Positions 45,211 to 53,310 of a stretch of DNA of 64,000 nucleotides are shown here, piece by piece. The DNA is from Changchengzhania lutea. GTDB taxonomy: Bacteria; Bacteroidota; Bacteroidia; Flavobacteriales; Flavobacteriaceae. The stretch is taken from the NCBI RefSeq assembly GCF_006974145.1, contig NZ_CP039456.1, forward strand, positions 2,914,499-2,978,498, read 5' to 3'. The position numbers and the translations under genes were made by a program. Numbering within the stretch: position 1 is the first letter of the stretch; the number at the start of each line of letters is the position of its first letter. The notes beneath the pieces were generated by a model. It saw nothing but the letters and a program-made list of their open reading frames with translations, was not told the DNA's origin and made no database searches.

Positions 45211-45673
45211 ATTTTACACTATTAGAGGACCGGTAATCTACATTAATTAGATTTGTTTTAAAAGTGTTAATTGAATTTTATTATGTCGTGCCTAACGGTC
45301 TAGTTTAAAAAAGTAGGCAAATAAAAAAATTCTTGAAACCGACTATCCTTGAGGCAGAGCCATAGGGGTATTTCGCCGGTTTCATTTTGGCCTTTAGGCC
45401 AAAAACCGAAATTTTATATTTTACCTCACCCGGAACTGCAAAAAGGCAGTTCCGGCCTCTCCAAAAGAGAGGTGAATCGGAAACCCCGAGGCAGAGCCAT
45501 CGGAGAATTATTTAGATTAAATAGTGTCCAAGAGGCATAAATTGAACTGATGATTATCATAGTAATTTATAATTATCAAAACTATTTTTATCACATATTT
45601 TGAAAATAATAATGCGGAATTGATATGGGCATTTTTATTTGTAAATTGATTTTGTTTTAAAAAACGTTAAGCT
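45211..45673. other. 463-base intergenic region between divergent PLP and dehydrogenase genes
   Basis: Carries a block of repeats and hairpins at 45351-45500; outside it the sequence is AT-rich. It must hold both promoters. No credible gene; a short open frame at 45349-45540 is only the repeat block. Confidence 0.65.
45351..45500. repeat. hairpin-rich intergenic repeat block bounded by direct repeats
   Basis: The 13-mer GAGGCAGAGCCAT occurs at 45351-45363 and 45488-45500. Between them lie three stem-loops: TTGGCC/GGCCAA (about 45388-45401), CCGGAACTGC/GCAGTTCCGG (45430-45439 and 45446-45455) and CCTCTC/GAGAGG (45456-45461 and 45467-45472). The last is a CCTCTCC-type motif often seen in flavobacterial intergenic DNA. 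Confidence 0.75.
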
Positions 45674-46816
45674 ATGAATAAGTATCATACTATTATAATT
45701 GCAGGAGCAGGTGGTATTGCTCAGGCCGTAGGACTCATACTTGCCGAATGGAGTAAAGTATCTCCAACTATTTTTATTGGCAATAGAACACTTTCTAAAG
45801 CGCAAAGCCTAGTAAAATGGATTGAAGATGGCAGTACCAAATCTTGCTCCATAAAATCATTCCACCTTTCTGAGAAAGGTCTTACTAGAGAAATGAAAGA
45901 TATATTTAATCAAGCAGATATAATCCTTGACTGCTTACCAGGAACCCAAGCACCAAAAATAGCACGCTATGCCAATGATTATAATATGCATTATGCAAAC
46001 CTGACTGAATATGTTGCAGAGACTCAAGAAATCATAGAATTAGCAAAAGATGCAACAACAGGTTTTATCCTGCAAACAGGTCTCGCTCCAGGTTATATTG
46101 ATGTGTTGGCTAATCATCTTTTTAAAGAATTTTGCACTGATTTTCAAGTTAGTAAAGTAGATAATTTAGTTTTTAAGGTAGGAGCGCTTACAAAAAATGC
46201 TGTTGCACCTCATTATTATGGATTCACTTGGAGTCCTGTAGGTGTCGCTACAGAATATATAAAAGAAGCCGAAGTGATTAGAAATTTTAAAAAAACAAGG
46301 CGTCCTTCCTTATCAGAACGTGTACCTATAATAATTGATGGAACTACCTATGAAGAAGACCTCACTTCGGGAGGTGCGGCAGACTTACCTGATGCATTAA
46401 TAGGAAAGGTAAATTCGCTTGATTATAAGACTTTGAGGTATCCAGGACATTATGCTTGGATACAAGAACAAATTAATAATATAGACACTATTGATAAACC
46501 TATTGAAACCTTACAGTTAATTATGGAAAAACAAATTCCACATATTGAAGATGACCAAATTGTATTATATGCAGCAGTACAAGGTAAAGATGCCAATGGA
46601 AAATTGCAAAGACGAGAAGTCTCAAAGCAAATTTTTCCTCAAAAAGTAGGCAAGCATAAATTAAGAGCCATTCAAACAACAACAGCTGTACCTTTAATAC
46701 AATCAGCTCAACTATTACTTGAATCTTCTTGTAAAGGAATCATATTGCAAAGTGAGATTGAACCAAAATGTTTTTTAAACGGAAATTTTATCGTTCCAGT
46801 TTATGGAAAGGTTTAA
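45674..46816 (+). CDS. saccharopine dehydrogenase family oxidoreductase
   Basis: 380 residues. The N-terminal Rossmann domain opens with IIIAGAGGIAQAVGLILAEW (GxGGxxQ nucleotide motif) and FIGNRTLSKAQSL; the segment DIILDCLPGTQAPKIARYAND and the QTGLAPGYIDVLANHL motif are typical of saccharopine dehydrogenase/reductase-like proteins. By family it is an NAD(P)-dependent enzyme of lysine-type or related imine chemistry. Its substrate is not clear. The divergent neighbour, a long Cys/Met-type PLP enzyme, is the only context clue. Confidence 0.82.
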   Translation: MNKYHTIIIAGAGGIAQAVGLILAEWSKVSPTIFIGNRTLSKAQSLVKWIEDGSTKSCSIKSFHLSEKGLTREMKDIFNQADIILDCLPGTQAPKIARYANDYNMHYANLTEYVAETQEIIELAKDATTGFILQTGLAPGYIDVLANHLFKEFCTDFQVSKVDNLVFKVGALTKNAVAPHYYGFTWSPVGVATEYIKEAEVIRNFKKTRRPSLSERVPIIIDGTTYEEDLTSGGAADLPDALIGKVNSLDYKTLRYPGHYAWIQEQINNIDTIDKPIETLQLIMEKQIPHIEDDQIVLYAAVQGKDANGKLQRREVSKQIFPQKVGKHKLRAIQTTTAVPLIQSAQLLLESSCKGIILQSEIEPKCFLNGNFIVPVYGKV

Positions 46817-47097
46817 ATATGTACTGCTTGTTAGCTCTTTTGAAGCGTTCAATACTTTAAGCTACTTCGAAATTTGACTTGCAACAAAAAAGTGGACAAT
46901 TAGTTAAGAGACTATGCGGCTAAATTATTATTATACAATTCTAATTCAAATTCGTTAATGGATTTCATTCCTAAAGCAGAATGTCTTCTGTTTTTATTAT
47001 ACCAAGTTTCTATCCAACTAAAGATTGATAATTCAGCTTGAGATCTATATTGGTATTTATGTTTATATATCCATTCTACTTTTAAAGATAAAGAAAG

Positions 47098-48098
47098 ATT
47101 TTGCATATCCGTTTAATGTCCATTAGCTGTAATGCTAACTATAACAAGTCTATCGAAAACCTTTTCACCAAAATATCTTCTATTGAGCTTATAAATGAAC
47201 TCATTTAAACAAAGCTGTAAATATTTGGCTTTAATCTTGTGATATGTTCCCACGAAGTTCCTTTTTGCATTGCTTATAGCAATATGCACCCATTTCAAGG
47301 TCTCTTTTGTTGTTCGTTCGTTTGGCTTTTCGCTGATATGTATATCTACATAGTCGGCGATGTTCACATATGATGTGCTCTTATCGGTAAAAACTATAGA
47401 ATCATCATTATCTATTGCTTTCTGTAGTGTTTGATCGTTCCCTCCATTTTATGGCCCGTAAGAACCTTCGCTTTGAAGTATCTAGCTTGACGCCCTACTT
47501 TTCCTGTATTTATACCTTCTAAAACAGTACTCTCTGCCATTATCATCACATTGGATTTGGTCCCACTGCCACGCCCTGCTTTCTGTGTCCGATGTTTATG
47601 GGCAGATGCCTCTATTGTAAAATATCCTTCGTCAGCCTCTATCATTCCCTCAAGAGTATAACGGTCGTCTCGCTGCCCCATTGCCTTGCGAAGCTTATGA
47701 ACCATAGCCCAGACTGGTTCATAGCGCTTCAACCCCAATTGGCGCTGAATTTCCTTACTGGAAAAACCTTTTTTAGTTGTGCCCAATAAAAATATTGTCC
47801 TGTACCAAACCATAAAGGACAGTTTGGAACTCTCCATTATAGTGCCGCTACGCAAAGATATTCTTGCATTGCAAGATTTACATTGGTAACTCCACTTATT
47901 TTTGAGCCAATGGTGATTTGTGCCTCGGCACCGATGACAAACAACACCCTGTTGGTCACGTTGTTCTTTAAAATGCATTCTGCAACTATGCTCATCTGTA
48001 AAGTGTACTCCAAAAGAAAATATATCCATATTCAACTGTCTTGATATCAATTAAATATATGGAATTTTATTCAAATTAGGGATATTTACGGATATACA
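47098..48098 (-). mobile_element. IS1595-like insertion sequence nested in the IS3 orfB
   Basis: The left end TGCATATCCGTTTAATG and the right end (reverse complement) TGTATATCCGTAAATA form imperfect inverted repeats. The 8-base direct repeat AAAGAAAG lies at both junctions (47090-47097 and 48099-48106), the size expected for IS1595, though four extra bases sit at the left junction. It contains an ISXO2-type transposase, split by a frameshift. Confidence 0.8.
47113..48029 (-). pseudogene. IS1595 (ISXO2-like) transposase, frameshifted
   Basis: The first part (48029 to 47412) has the N-terminal zinc ribbon (CHRC...CKSC) and the ISXO2 motif with catalytic Asp in GMIEADEGYF. At 47447-47450 a run of four As (minus strand) seems one base short: the remainder of the enzyme (SIVFTDKSTSYVNIADYVD, then TTKETLKWVHIAISNAKRNF) is in another frame to 47113. 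Restoring one A joins the two halves exactly (GHKNGGNDQTLQKAIDN). A homopolymer sequencing error is an alternative explanation. Confidence 0.85.
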
Positions 48099-48868
48099 AA
48101 AGAAAGGTTCAGCTACAGCATTATCCCAACAATTACCTTTTCTACTCATAGACTGTCTTATCATTCCATCATAATTCTTAATCATTTTAGTAAAAGCATA
48201 ACTTGCATACTGTGAACCTCTGTCAGAATGAAAAATAAGTTCTTCTGTTATATGATTATTTTTAATAGCCATATTCCAAGCTCTGACAATGGTATTCTCC
48301 GTGGTTAAATCATCACTCATAGACCAGCCTACCACTTTTCTGTTGAATAGATCAATAATGACCGTTAAATACATCCAGCCTTGGCCTGTTTGTACATAGG
48401 TCATATCTGATACCCATACTTGATTTATTCTAGAAGCTCTAAAATTCTGATTCAAAATATTTGGAGCTATAGGGTGTTTATGGTTAGAATTTGTTGTGAC
48501 TCTAAATTTACGTGTCCTTCTTGCATATAAATAGTTAGCCCGCATGATTCTAGCTACTCTAGGTCTTGAAACATACTCGCCATAGGTTTGTTCTAATTCT
48601 ACTTGAATTCTTGGAGCTCCATAACTATCAAAACTATCATCAAAAATAGTCGATATAAGTGCTGTCGACTTTTGATTGTAAACCCATCGCTTTGAAGGGC
48701 CTTGTTTTAACCAATTATAATAACCACTTTTACTCGCTGCTAATACACGTCACATCTTTTCAACTGGAAATTTCAATTTATGCTGTTTTATGAACGTAAA
48801 TTTTTCCTGTCGCTCTCGGAAATGCGAAGCATTCATGAATACCTTAATTGAAAATAAAAAACTATGAA

Positions 48869-49141
48869 CTAAAAGATGCTGATCGCCTTTTTTAAGATAT
48901 CGCGTTCTAACTCCATATCTTTTAACTGTCTCTTCAATGTTGCAATCTCTCGCTGTTCATCGGTCTGTTTTGGCTTACCATGTCCTGGAAAACTGGTTTT
49001 TGACTCTCGTCGCCAACGATGTAAAACTGAAGTAGGTATATCTAATTCTTTACATGCTTGTGAAACATTGCCCCGGGAATAGCTTAATCCTATAGCTTTC
49101 TGCTTAAATTCTATTGTGTAATTTCTGTGGCTTCTGGTCAT
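48869..49141 (-). CDS. IS3-family transposase orfA
   Basis: 90 residues with the OrfA helix-turn-helix (YTIEFKQKAIGLSYSRGNVSQ, ACKELDIPTSVLHRWRRE) and a C-terminal leucine-zipper segment (REIATLKRQLKDMELERDIL). The A6G slippery heptamer A AAA AAG at 48887-48893 near its end would give a -1 shift into a frame that runs without stop to the orfB start at 48836. This is the usual IS3 arrangement for making the OrfAB transposase. Confidence 0.9.
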   Translation of the reverse strand: MTRSHRNYTIEFKQKAIGLSYSRGNVSQACKELDIPTSVLHRWRRESKTSFPGHGKPKQTDEQREIATLKRQLKDMELERDILKKAISIF

Positions 49142-49243
49142 AATTCAAAGTTAAGTTATTAACCTAGAATCTCTCTTCTTACTGTCCAGTCAAATATAGT
49201 AAGTCCAGTGTTCTATTACCTGCATAATTGTATGATCAGATAG

Positions 49244-49366
49244 ATATTGAACAAGTACAAAAGCTTTAAAGGAAGCAAAATCAAAGCAGTAAAATGGCTT
49301 AGGTTTATTACAAAGTCATATCCAAATCTGTTCAATCATTGGGGACTGGGATACAAACTGGTCTAA
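49244..49366 (+). pseudogene. group II intron reverse transcriptase, C-terminal stub
   Basis: Translates as ILNKYKSFKGSKIKAVKWL followed by KSYPNLFNHWGLGYKLV and a stop. It matches the very end of the reverse transcriptase/maturase remnant at 52249-52797 (VRNKYKRFKRR... KSYPNMFEHW). Only the last 40 residues survive. It directly precedes intron domains V and VI. Confidence 0.75.
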
Positions 49367-49398
49367 ATACAATTTAGGCTTTATCGACTGTATAACAA

Positions 49399-49474
49399 GA
49401 GCCGTATGAATCGAGAGGTTCACGTACGGTTCTGTGAGAGGTTTAGGGGTGAAATTCCCCTTTACCTACTCGAC
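49399..49474 (+). ncRNA. group II intron 3' end (domains V and VI), remnant 1
   Basis: GAGCCGTATG...CACGTACGGTTCTG (49399-49434) folds as the conserved 36-base domain V hairpin; GAGAGGTTTAGGGG...CCCCTTTACCTACTCGAC (to 49474) is domain VI with a bulged A. It differs from 52811-52886 at only two of 76 bases. The intron's 5' part is missing, so it cannot splice by itself. Confidence 0.85.
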
Positions 49475-49479
49475 TTTAT

Positions 49480-49839
49480 TTACCATGGTCTGTTTCCTAT
49501 ATTTAAATCAATATTTTTAATGATTTTTCCATTAGTGTAATTTACAGCAACCCTTTGCCCTTTCGCTTTAAATAAAATTAAATAAAAACCATTAAATAAA
49601 GCTCCTTCATAAGGGTTTTCTAAATCGTATTTCTCATCTGATTCGACTTCCCAAATCAAAATTCCATTAGCATTAAAAGCAATAACATTGTTATAATTGA
49701 TTTTTTTTAATGGTCGTGATGCATTTAAAATAACAATATGTAAATCATTAAAGTCATATACTTTGTAAATAGTTTCGTTTTGAAATTCTAAACTTTTTTT
49801 ATTTAAAATAACTGATTTCTTATCACTTGAAATTTTCAT
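49480..49839 (-). CDS. putative immunity protein of the adjacent lipoprotein toxin
   Basis: 119 residues, no signal peptide, so cytosolic. It is beta-rich (VYDFNDLHIVILNAS, NVIAFNANGILIWEVES, FNGFYLILFKAKGQRVAVNY) in the way of many small single-domain immunity proteins. It starts 3 bases downstream of the stop of the large lipoprotein on the same strand, the expected place for a cognate immunity gene. I recognise no named Imm family. The role is inferred from context alone. The group II intron end lies 5 bases beyond its stop. Confidence 0.5.
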   Translation of the reverse strand: MKISSDKKSVILNKKSLEFQNETIYKVYDFNDLHIVILNASRPLKKINYNNVIAFNANGILIWEVESDEKYDLENPYEGALFNGFYLILFKAKGQRVAVNYTNGKIIKNIDLNIGNRPW

Positions 49840-49841
49840 AA

Positions 49842-51911
49842 TTATAAATTTTGAATATTACTAAACCAAGATGGGTCAAAAGTATCTGGATAAGGTATTT
49901 CAAATTGGGTAACACCTCCGTTTGTCCCAAATTGAGTAACATCTCCTGCTTCGCCTGTTCTCATTTTTGTACCAGATGGAATATTTACATCAACAATTTT
50001 ATTAGGAGTGTTAGGTAAAGATAGAAAGTCTTGGATTTGAGTAGGTGTCATTCCTTGAATATCACTTGCTTTTACCATCCATCTACCATCTGGAAGGGTC
50101 GACCCCTCTGTAAATACTCTGACAAATTGTTCGGTTTCTGACGTAACAAATTCTGTTACAGGCTTTCCTAATTTATATGGAGCATTTAACCCAGCTTGTA
50201 TGAATTCAGCATTCACATCATCCGCTTTTCTAAACAGAACAGAGCCATCCATAGCTTTAATACCATGTTTGGAAACCTCCATAACATTATTTGCAATTCT
50301 CCCCACTTGGTTACCAGAATTATCAAGTAATTTCAAGATACCGTTACTATCTAAAACAGTTTTTATTCCATTCTCTATGGCTGTGGCAATACTTCCCAAA
50401 AAGTTGTAGGCAAGTTTAAAAATCTTAAAGGCACTCTTGCCGACATCGTAAATCTTGGAAACTATTTTGGCAAGTTTAGCCCAAGGCACGAATTCCATAA
50501 TAATGCCGACCACACCAATTACGGCGGTCGTATAATCTCCGCTACTTAAACCAGCTAAAGTATCTTTACCAGCATTGAAAACACCGCCACCCGGAAGGAA
50601 CTCAATGCCAATTTCCAACAAAAGAGGTCCCATAAGTTTAAAGAGCGCCCCCCATTCCTCGGCATTTTGAGGCCAAAACTCACCAACAATGGATTTTACA
50701 CTTGAAAACAAAGCGGTTTCCATAGTGTTTTTCGTGTAGCTTTCCTGTTCCTGTAAATCTAAACTGGAAAAGAACATATTAAATGTAGAATGAATAGTAG
50801 GGTTGTTGTTCTTTACAATATCATAAATAGCCCTACTCTTTGCCCATAAATTAGCTCTATCTGTAACATTAAGTGTACTGTCATAAAGGTTTATGGCCAA
50901 TAAAGTGCTTAAATCTTGAAATACAGGTTGGTTGGTCTCCATGAGATAACCAATCAAAGCACTATTTTTTTGTGCGATCTCACCTTCAGATGGAATTCTG
51001 GACAAGGGCGCTTCAATAATTTCGGTAAGTACATCAATAACATTAAAATCTTCTTCTTGCCCAGCTGGAGGAGGCATGGTTGTAATTGGAGATGGTGTTC
51101 CCCCATTATCTGGGACATCACCAACATATCCTCCGCCAGTGTCCGTTCCTCCACCAGAACCATCAGAACCGCCTGTATCACCACCAGTTCCAGAACCACC
51201 ACCACCGCCAGTACAAGTAATTGTGTACTCAATAATAACATCGCATTCACCAGGATGTTGGCAAACAGAACCTTCTCCATATACGAATTCCCTACCATCT
51301 GGAATACGATGGTATACTACAAAAGTTACAGTACAACCACCACTGGATTTTGCAGATAAGCCTCCTTTGGAAGATGATTTTCCCGAAATAGCAGAAGTAT
51401 CATTACTGGACGAAATAAAATTATAATCTGTGTCAAACTTTGAAACGGATAGAAATTTTTTAGAGTTGTTTTTAACAAACTCCAACTGGTCATATTCGTA
51501 CCTTAAGATGAATTCCTCTATTGTTCCGTCATGATTTTTTTGGATGACGTAATTATCAAAGGTAAATAATGGTTGGGTTGGGTTTTTAATCCTAAAAGTA
51601 TAGGCTTCATATTCTTTATAGGAAGCTTTAGAGATATCATCTGTTAATATACTATAATCGTTAGTGCTTTTTGATGTTGATGAAGTTTTGGATTTATAAA
51701 TGTCAATTTTTGAGGACTTTGTTGAAATAATTGAACTAAAAAGTGGGTTGCTCTCAATTTCATTAAGAGAAACCGTTTCTACGATGAGATTATTGTTCTT
51801 AAATTCCTGTAAATCGATGATTTCATCTTTGCTACAGGATTGAAAGAAGAGCGAAATACCGAAAATCAGAATTCCGATTCTTAAATAATTTTTAAGTTTT
51901 TGTTTTTTCAT
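49842..51911 (-). CDS. lipoprotein with polymorphic-toxin architecture
   Basis: 689 residues from the ATG at 51911 (lipobox FFQSC gives the lipoprotein start; an upstream ATG at 51965 lacks that form). Regions: N-terminal adhesion-like part (about 25-220) with two Cys pairs (GGCTVTFVVY, CQHPGECDV, TCTGGGGG); a Gly/Ser/Thr/Asp linker (about 225-290); a helical domain (about 295-430); a hydrophobic pretoxin-like stretch (LLLEIGIEFLPGGGVFNAGKD, then AVIGVVGIIMEFVPWAKLAK, about 435-500); and a distinct C-terminal domain (about 565-689: FVRVFTEGSTLPDGRWMV, QIQDFLSLPN, VDVNIPSGTKMRTGEAG and a final GGVTQFEIPYP). The last segment resembles toxin-tip domains of polymorphic toxins, but I cannot name its activity. 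A small gene follows at once. Confidence 0.55.
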   Translation of the reverse strand: MKKQKLKNYLRIGILIFGISLFFQSCSKDEIIDLQEFKNNNLIVETVSLNEIESNPLFSSIISTKSSKIDIYKSKTSSTSKSTNDYSILTDDISKASYKEYEAYTFRIKNPTQPLFTFDNYVIQKNHDGTIEEFILRYEYDQLEFVKNNSKKFLSVSKFDTDYNFISSSNDTSAISGKSSSKGGLSAKSSGGCTVTFVVYHRIPDGREFVYGEGSVCQHPGECDVIIEYTITCTGGGGGSGTGGDTGGSDGSGGGTDTGGGYVGDVPDNGGTPSPITTMPPPAGQEEDFNVIDVLTEIIEAPLSRIPSEGEIAQKNSALIGYLMETNQPVFQDLSTLLAINLYDSTLNVTDRANLWAKSRAIYDIVKNNNPTIHSTFNMFFSSLDLQEQESYTKNTMETALFSSVKSIVGEFWPQNAEEWGALFKLMGPLLLEIGIEFLPGGGVFNAGKDTLAGLSSGDYTTAVIGVVGIIMEFVPWAKLAKIVSKIYDVGKSAFKIFKLAYNFLGSIATAIENGIKTVLDSNGILKLLDNSGNQVGRIANNVMEVSKHGIKAMDGSVLFRKADDVNAEFIQAGLNAPYKLGKPVTEFVTSETEQFVRVFTEGSTLPDGRWMVKASDIQGMTPTQIQDFLSLPNTPNKIVDVNIPSGTKMRTGEAGDVTQFGTNGGVTQFEIPYPDTFDPSWFSNIQNL

Positions 51912-52248
51912 ACCGTTTGGTTTAAAGTTAATAAAAATGTTAATTGGTTTGGTCAAATTAACCACAATGTGTTTGTATATGGTTTGTTGCGTGTTTAAGC
52001 ACCTAATTTAGCAAATACAAACCAAATAGAAAATCCGCGAGGATTTTCGTAAGTAGGCTAGAACCAAGCAATTTCATAGGACACGGTGTTGAACGAATCC
52101 TCCCAAAAGGTCGGAAGCCCTTCTGAATAGTTCAGATGGATTTTTTTTATAAAAGCAATAGATTTATTAACTTATAGCTAAATTTTAAATCTATTATTAT
52201 GTTTAAAAAAAAGTAAAACCATTGCTGAACGCGCCTTTTCGGAAGTAG
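51912..52248. other. gap between toxin lipoprotein and group II intron remnant
   Basis: No gene seen. It holds the attC-like sequence and then about 100 AT-rich bases where the truncated intron sequence begins. The toxin gene's promoter must lie near 51920-51960, but I see no TAnnTTTG box. Confidence 0.5.
51957..52105. repeat. attC-like structured sequence upstream of the toxin gene
   Basis: Left arm CACAATGTGTTTGTATATGG then TTTGTTGCGTG pairs imperfectly with right arm CAAGCAATTTCATAGGACAC then GGTGTTGAAC; the middle holds a perfect hairpin AAAATCCGCGAGGATTTT. The right end GTTGAAC fits the GTTRRRY core of integron attC sites. No integrase gene is in the window. The call is by resemblance only. 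Confidence 0.35.
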
Positions 52249-52797
52249 AAGGTTTCAGCGTTGCGGTTGTTGGAGGCAATAAAGGAGCGGTTCAGAGCCT
52301 GTAAATTGGAACTGAACCGTGAAAGGACCAAGATAGTCTATTGCCGAAGAAACCAAAAACGCCAACCACCTTTTAAAGTTTATTATCAGAAATTCGATTT
52401 CTTGGGCTACACATTCAAGCCGAGAATGGAAATGAAAGGGGGTAAAATTCGAATGGGTTTTACCCCTGCCACCAGCCAAAAGAGCATCAGCAGGATAACG
52501 GCAGATTTGTTCAGGATGAAGATACACCGATGGGTGCATTTTCCATTGAGCAAGATAGCCGCATTGCTACGGCTCAAAATACGAGGATGGCTCAACTATT
52601 ACGGCGTGTTCCGAAAGTCCGAAATGCGCAGGTTGTTCAAGGTGCTGAACCAACGGCTCGTGAAATGGGTACGCAACAAATACAAACGGTTCAAGCGAAG
52701 ACATTGGTATTACGCGCTCAAACATCTTAAAGGTATAGCCAAAAGCTATCCCAATATGTTTGAGCATTGGAAATACGAGGGTTTTCGTCCGTGCTGA
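52249..52797 (+). pseudogene. group II intron reverse transcriptase/maturase, 5'-truncated
   Basis: In-frame after a TAG at 52246: about 182 residues from KVSALRLLEAIKERFRACKL through KTKIVYC-like RTKIVYCRRNQKR, FDFLGYTFKPRM, and the maturase (GIIM) domain with LRGWLNYYG-like LKIRGWLNYYGVF, ending in PNMFEHWKYEGFRPC. The catalytic YADD half of the reverse transcriptase is missing. It is followed by intron domains V/VI, so the 5' half of the intron and enzyme was lost. Confidence 0.9.
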
Positions 52798-52810
52798 CTT
52801 GGATTTAAAA

Positions 52811-52886
52811 GAGCCGTATGAACCGAGAGGTTCACGTACGGTTCTGTGAGAGGTTTAGGGGTGAAACTCCCCTTTACCTACTCGAC
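52811..52886 (+). ncRNA. group II intron 3' end (domains V and VI), remnant 2
   Basis: GAGCCGTATGAACCGAGAGG... domain V at 52811-52846, then domain VI to ACTCGAC at 52886. Two differences in 76 bases from remnant 1 at 49399-49474, same orientation. The two form a direct repeat around the toxin block. Confidence 0.88.
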
Positions 52887-52910
52887 TGTGGCAAATGCAT
52901 CTACGTTCTG

Positions 52911-53306
52911 CTATGCCGTTTGCAACAGATTTAATCCACTTAATTCCTGTCCGATTTGGTGGATTCCGCTCAAAATTTTCTCGGTCTGTTTCACTGACGG
53001 TTTTTTCGTTCCCGAAACATATTGAGATAATAAAGTTGCGTTCATTCCAATTTTATCGGCAAGGAATTTTGCGTTTAAAACTTTATAAAATTTGAAGAAC
53101 TGCTTAAAGTCAATTTCAAATCCGATGTCACTCGGTTTAACTTTTACTTTCTCGTCCTCAAAATGTAATTCGGTCGCCTCGTAAGCATTATTAATCAGCT
53201 CGGGAATTGATAGTCCAGTCGTAAATATTGGATAATCCGCAGAAAATGCAGAAAATCCAGTACTTGTTTTCTCGACCGTCAGTTTTATTTTTTTCATTTT
53301 TGCCAT
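52911..53306 (-). CDS. hicB: HicB-type antitoxin
   Basis: 131 residues. The N-terminal part is the partially degraded RNase H-like HicB fold (KLTVEKTSTGFSAFSADYP, GLSIPELINNAYEATELHF), and the C-terminal half is a helix-turn-helix (LADKIGMNATLLSQYVSGTKK, QTEKILSGIHQIG) for autoregulation. It starts 4 bases after hicA. It would block HicA and repress the operon. A start three codons later is possible. Confidence 0.88.
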   Translation of the reverse strand: MAKMKKIKLTVEKTSTGFSAFSADYPIFTTGLSIPELINNAYEATELHFEDEKVKVKPSDIGFEIDFKQFFKFYKVLNAKFLADKIGMNATLLSQYVSGTKKPSVKQTEKILSGIHQIGQELSGLNLLQTA

Positions 53307-53310
53307 AATC

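Larger units (their letters stand above)
46912..48836 (-). pseudogene. IS3-family transposase orfB, disrupted
   Basis: In three pieces: 48836 down to about 48757 (MNASHFRERQEKFTFIKQHK...PVEKM) ends in a TGA where homologues have Cys; 48754-48107 carries the DDE core (WVSDMTYVQ, SDRGSQY, then SMSRKGNCWDNAVAEPFF); then the insertion; then 47097-46912 holds the C-terminal ETWYNKNRRHSALGM segment. The catalytic Glu lies in the last piece region (AEPFF...SLKVEW). Nonsense codon plus insertion leave it non-functional. Confidence 0.85.
46893..49188 (-). mobile_element. IS3-family insertion sequence, interrupted
   Basis: Ends TGGACAATTAGTTAAGAGA (left, from 46893) and TCTCTCTTCTTACTGTCCA (right, to 49188) are imperfect inverted repeats around an IS3 orfA/orfB pair. 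Without the roughly 1-kb IS1595-like insert the element would be about 1.3 kb, the normal IS3 size. I could not find a clear 3-4 base target duplication. The orfB is broken twice, so the copy cannot move by itself. Confidence 0.8.

Noticed and set aside
45349-45540. Short + strand open frame of 63 codons upstream of the saccharopine-type gene
   Set aside because: It lies entirely in the hairpin/direct-repeat block and its translation is only a read of those repeats.
46912-47106. Separate 64-residue gene beginning MQNLSLSL
   Set aside because: Its start codon lies at the IS1595-like end; the rest is the C-terminal piece of the broken IS3 orfB, so it is not a gene of its own.
51076-51426. Proline-rich + strand frame of 116 codons
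   Set aside because: It is the reverse-strand shadow of the Gly/Ser/Asp-rich linker of the lipoprotein toxin; the proline richness comes from GGN codons read backwards.
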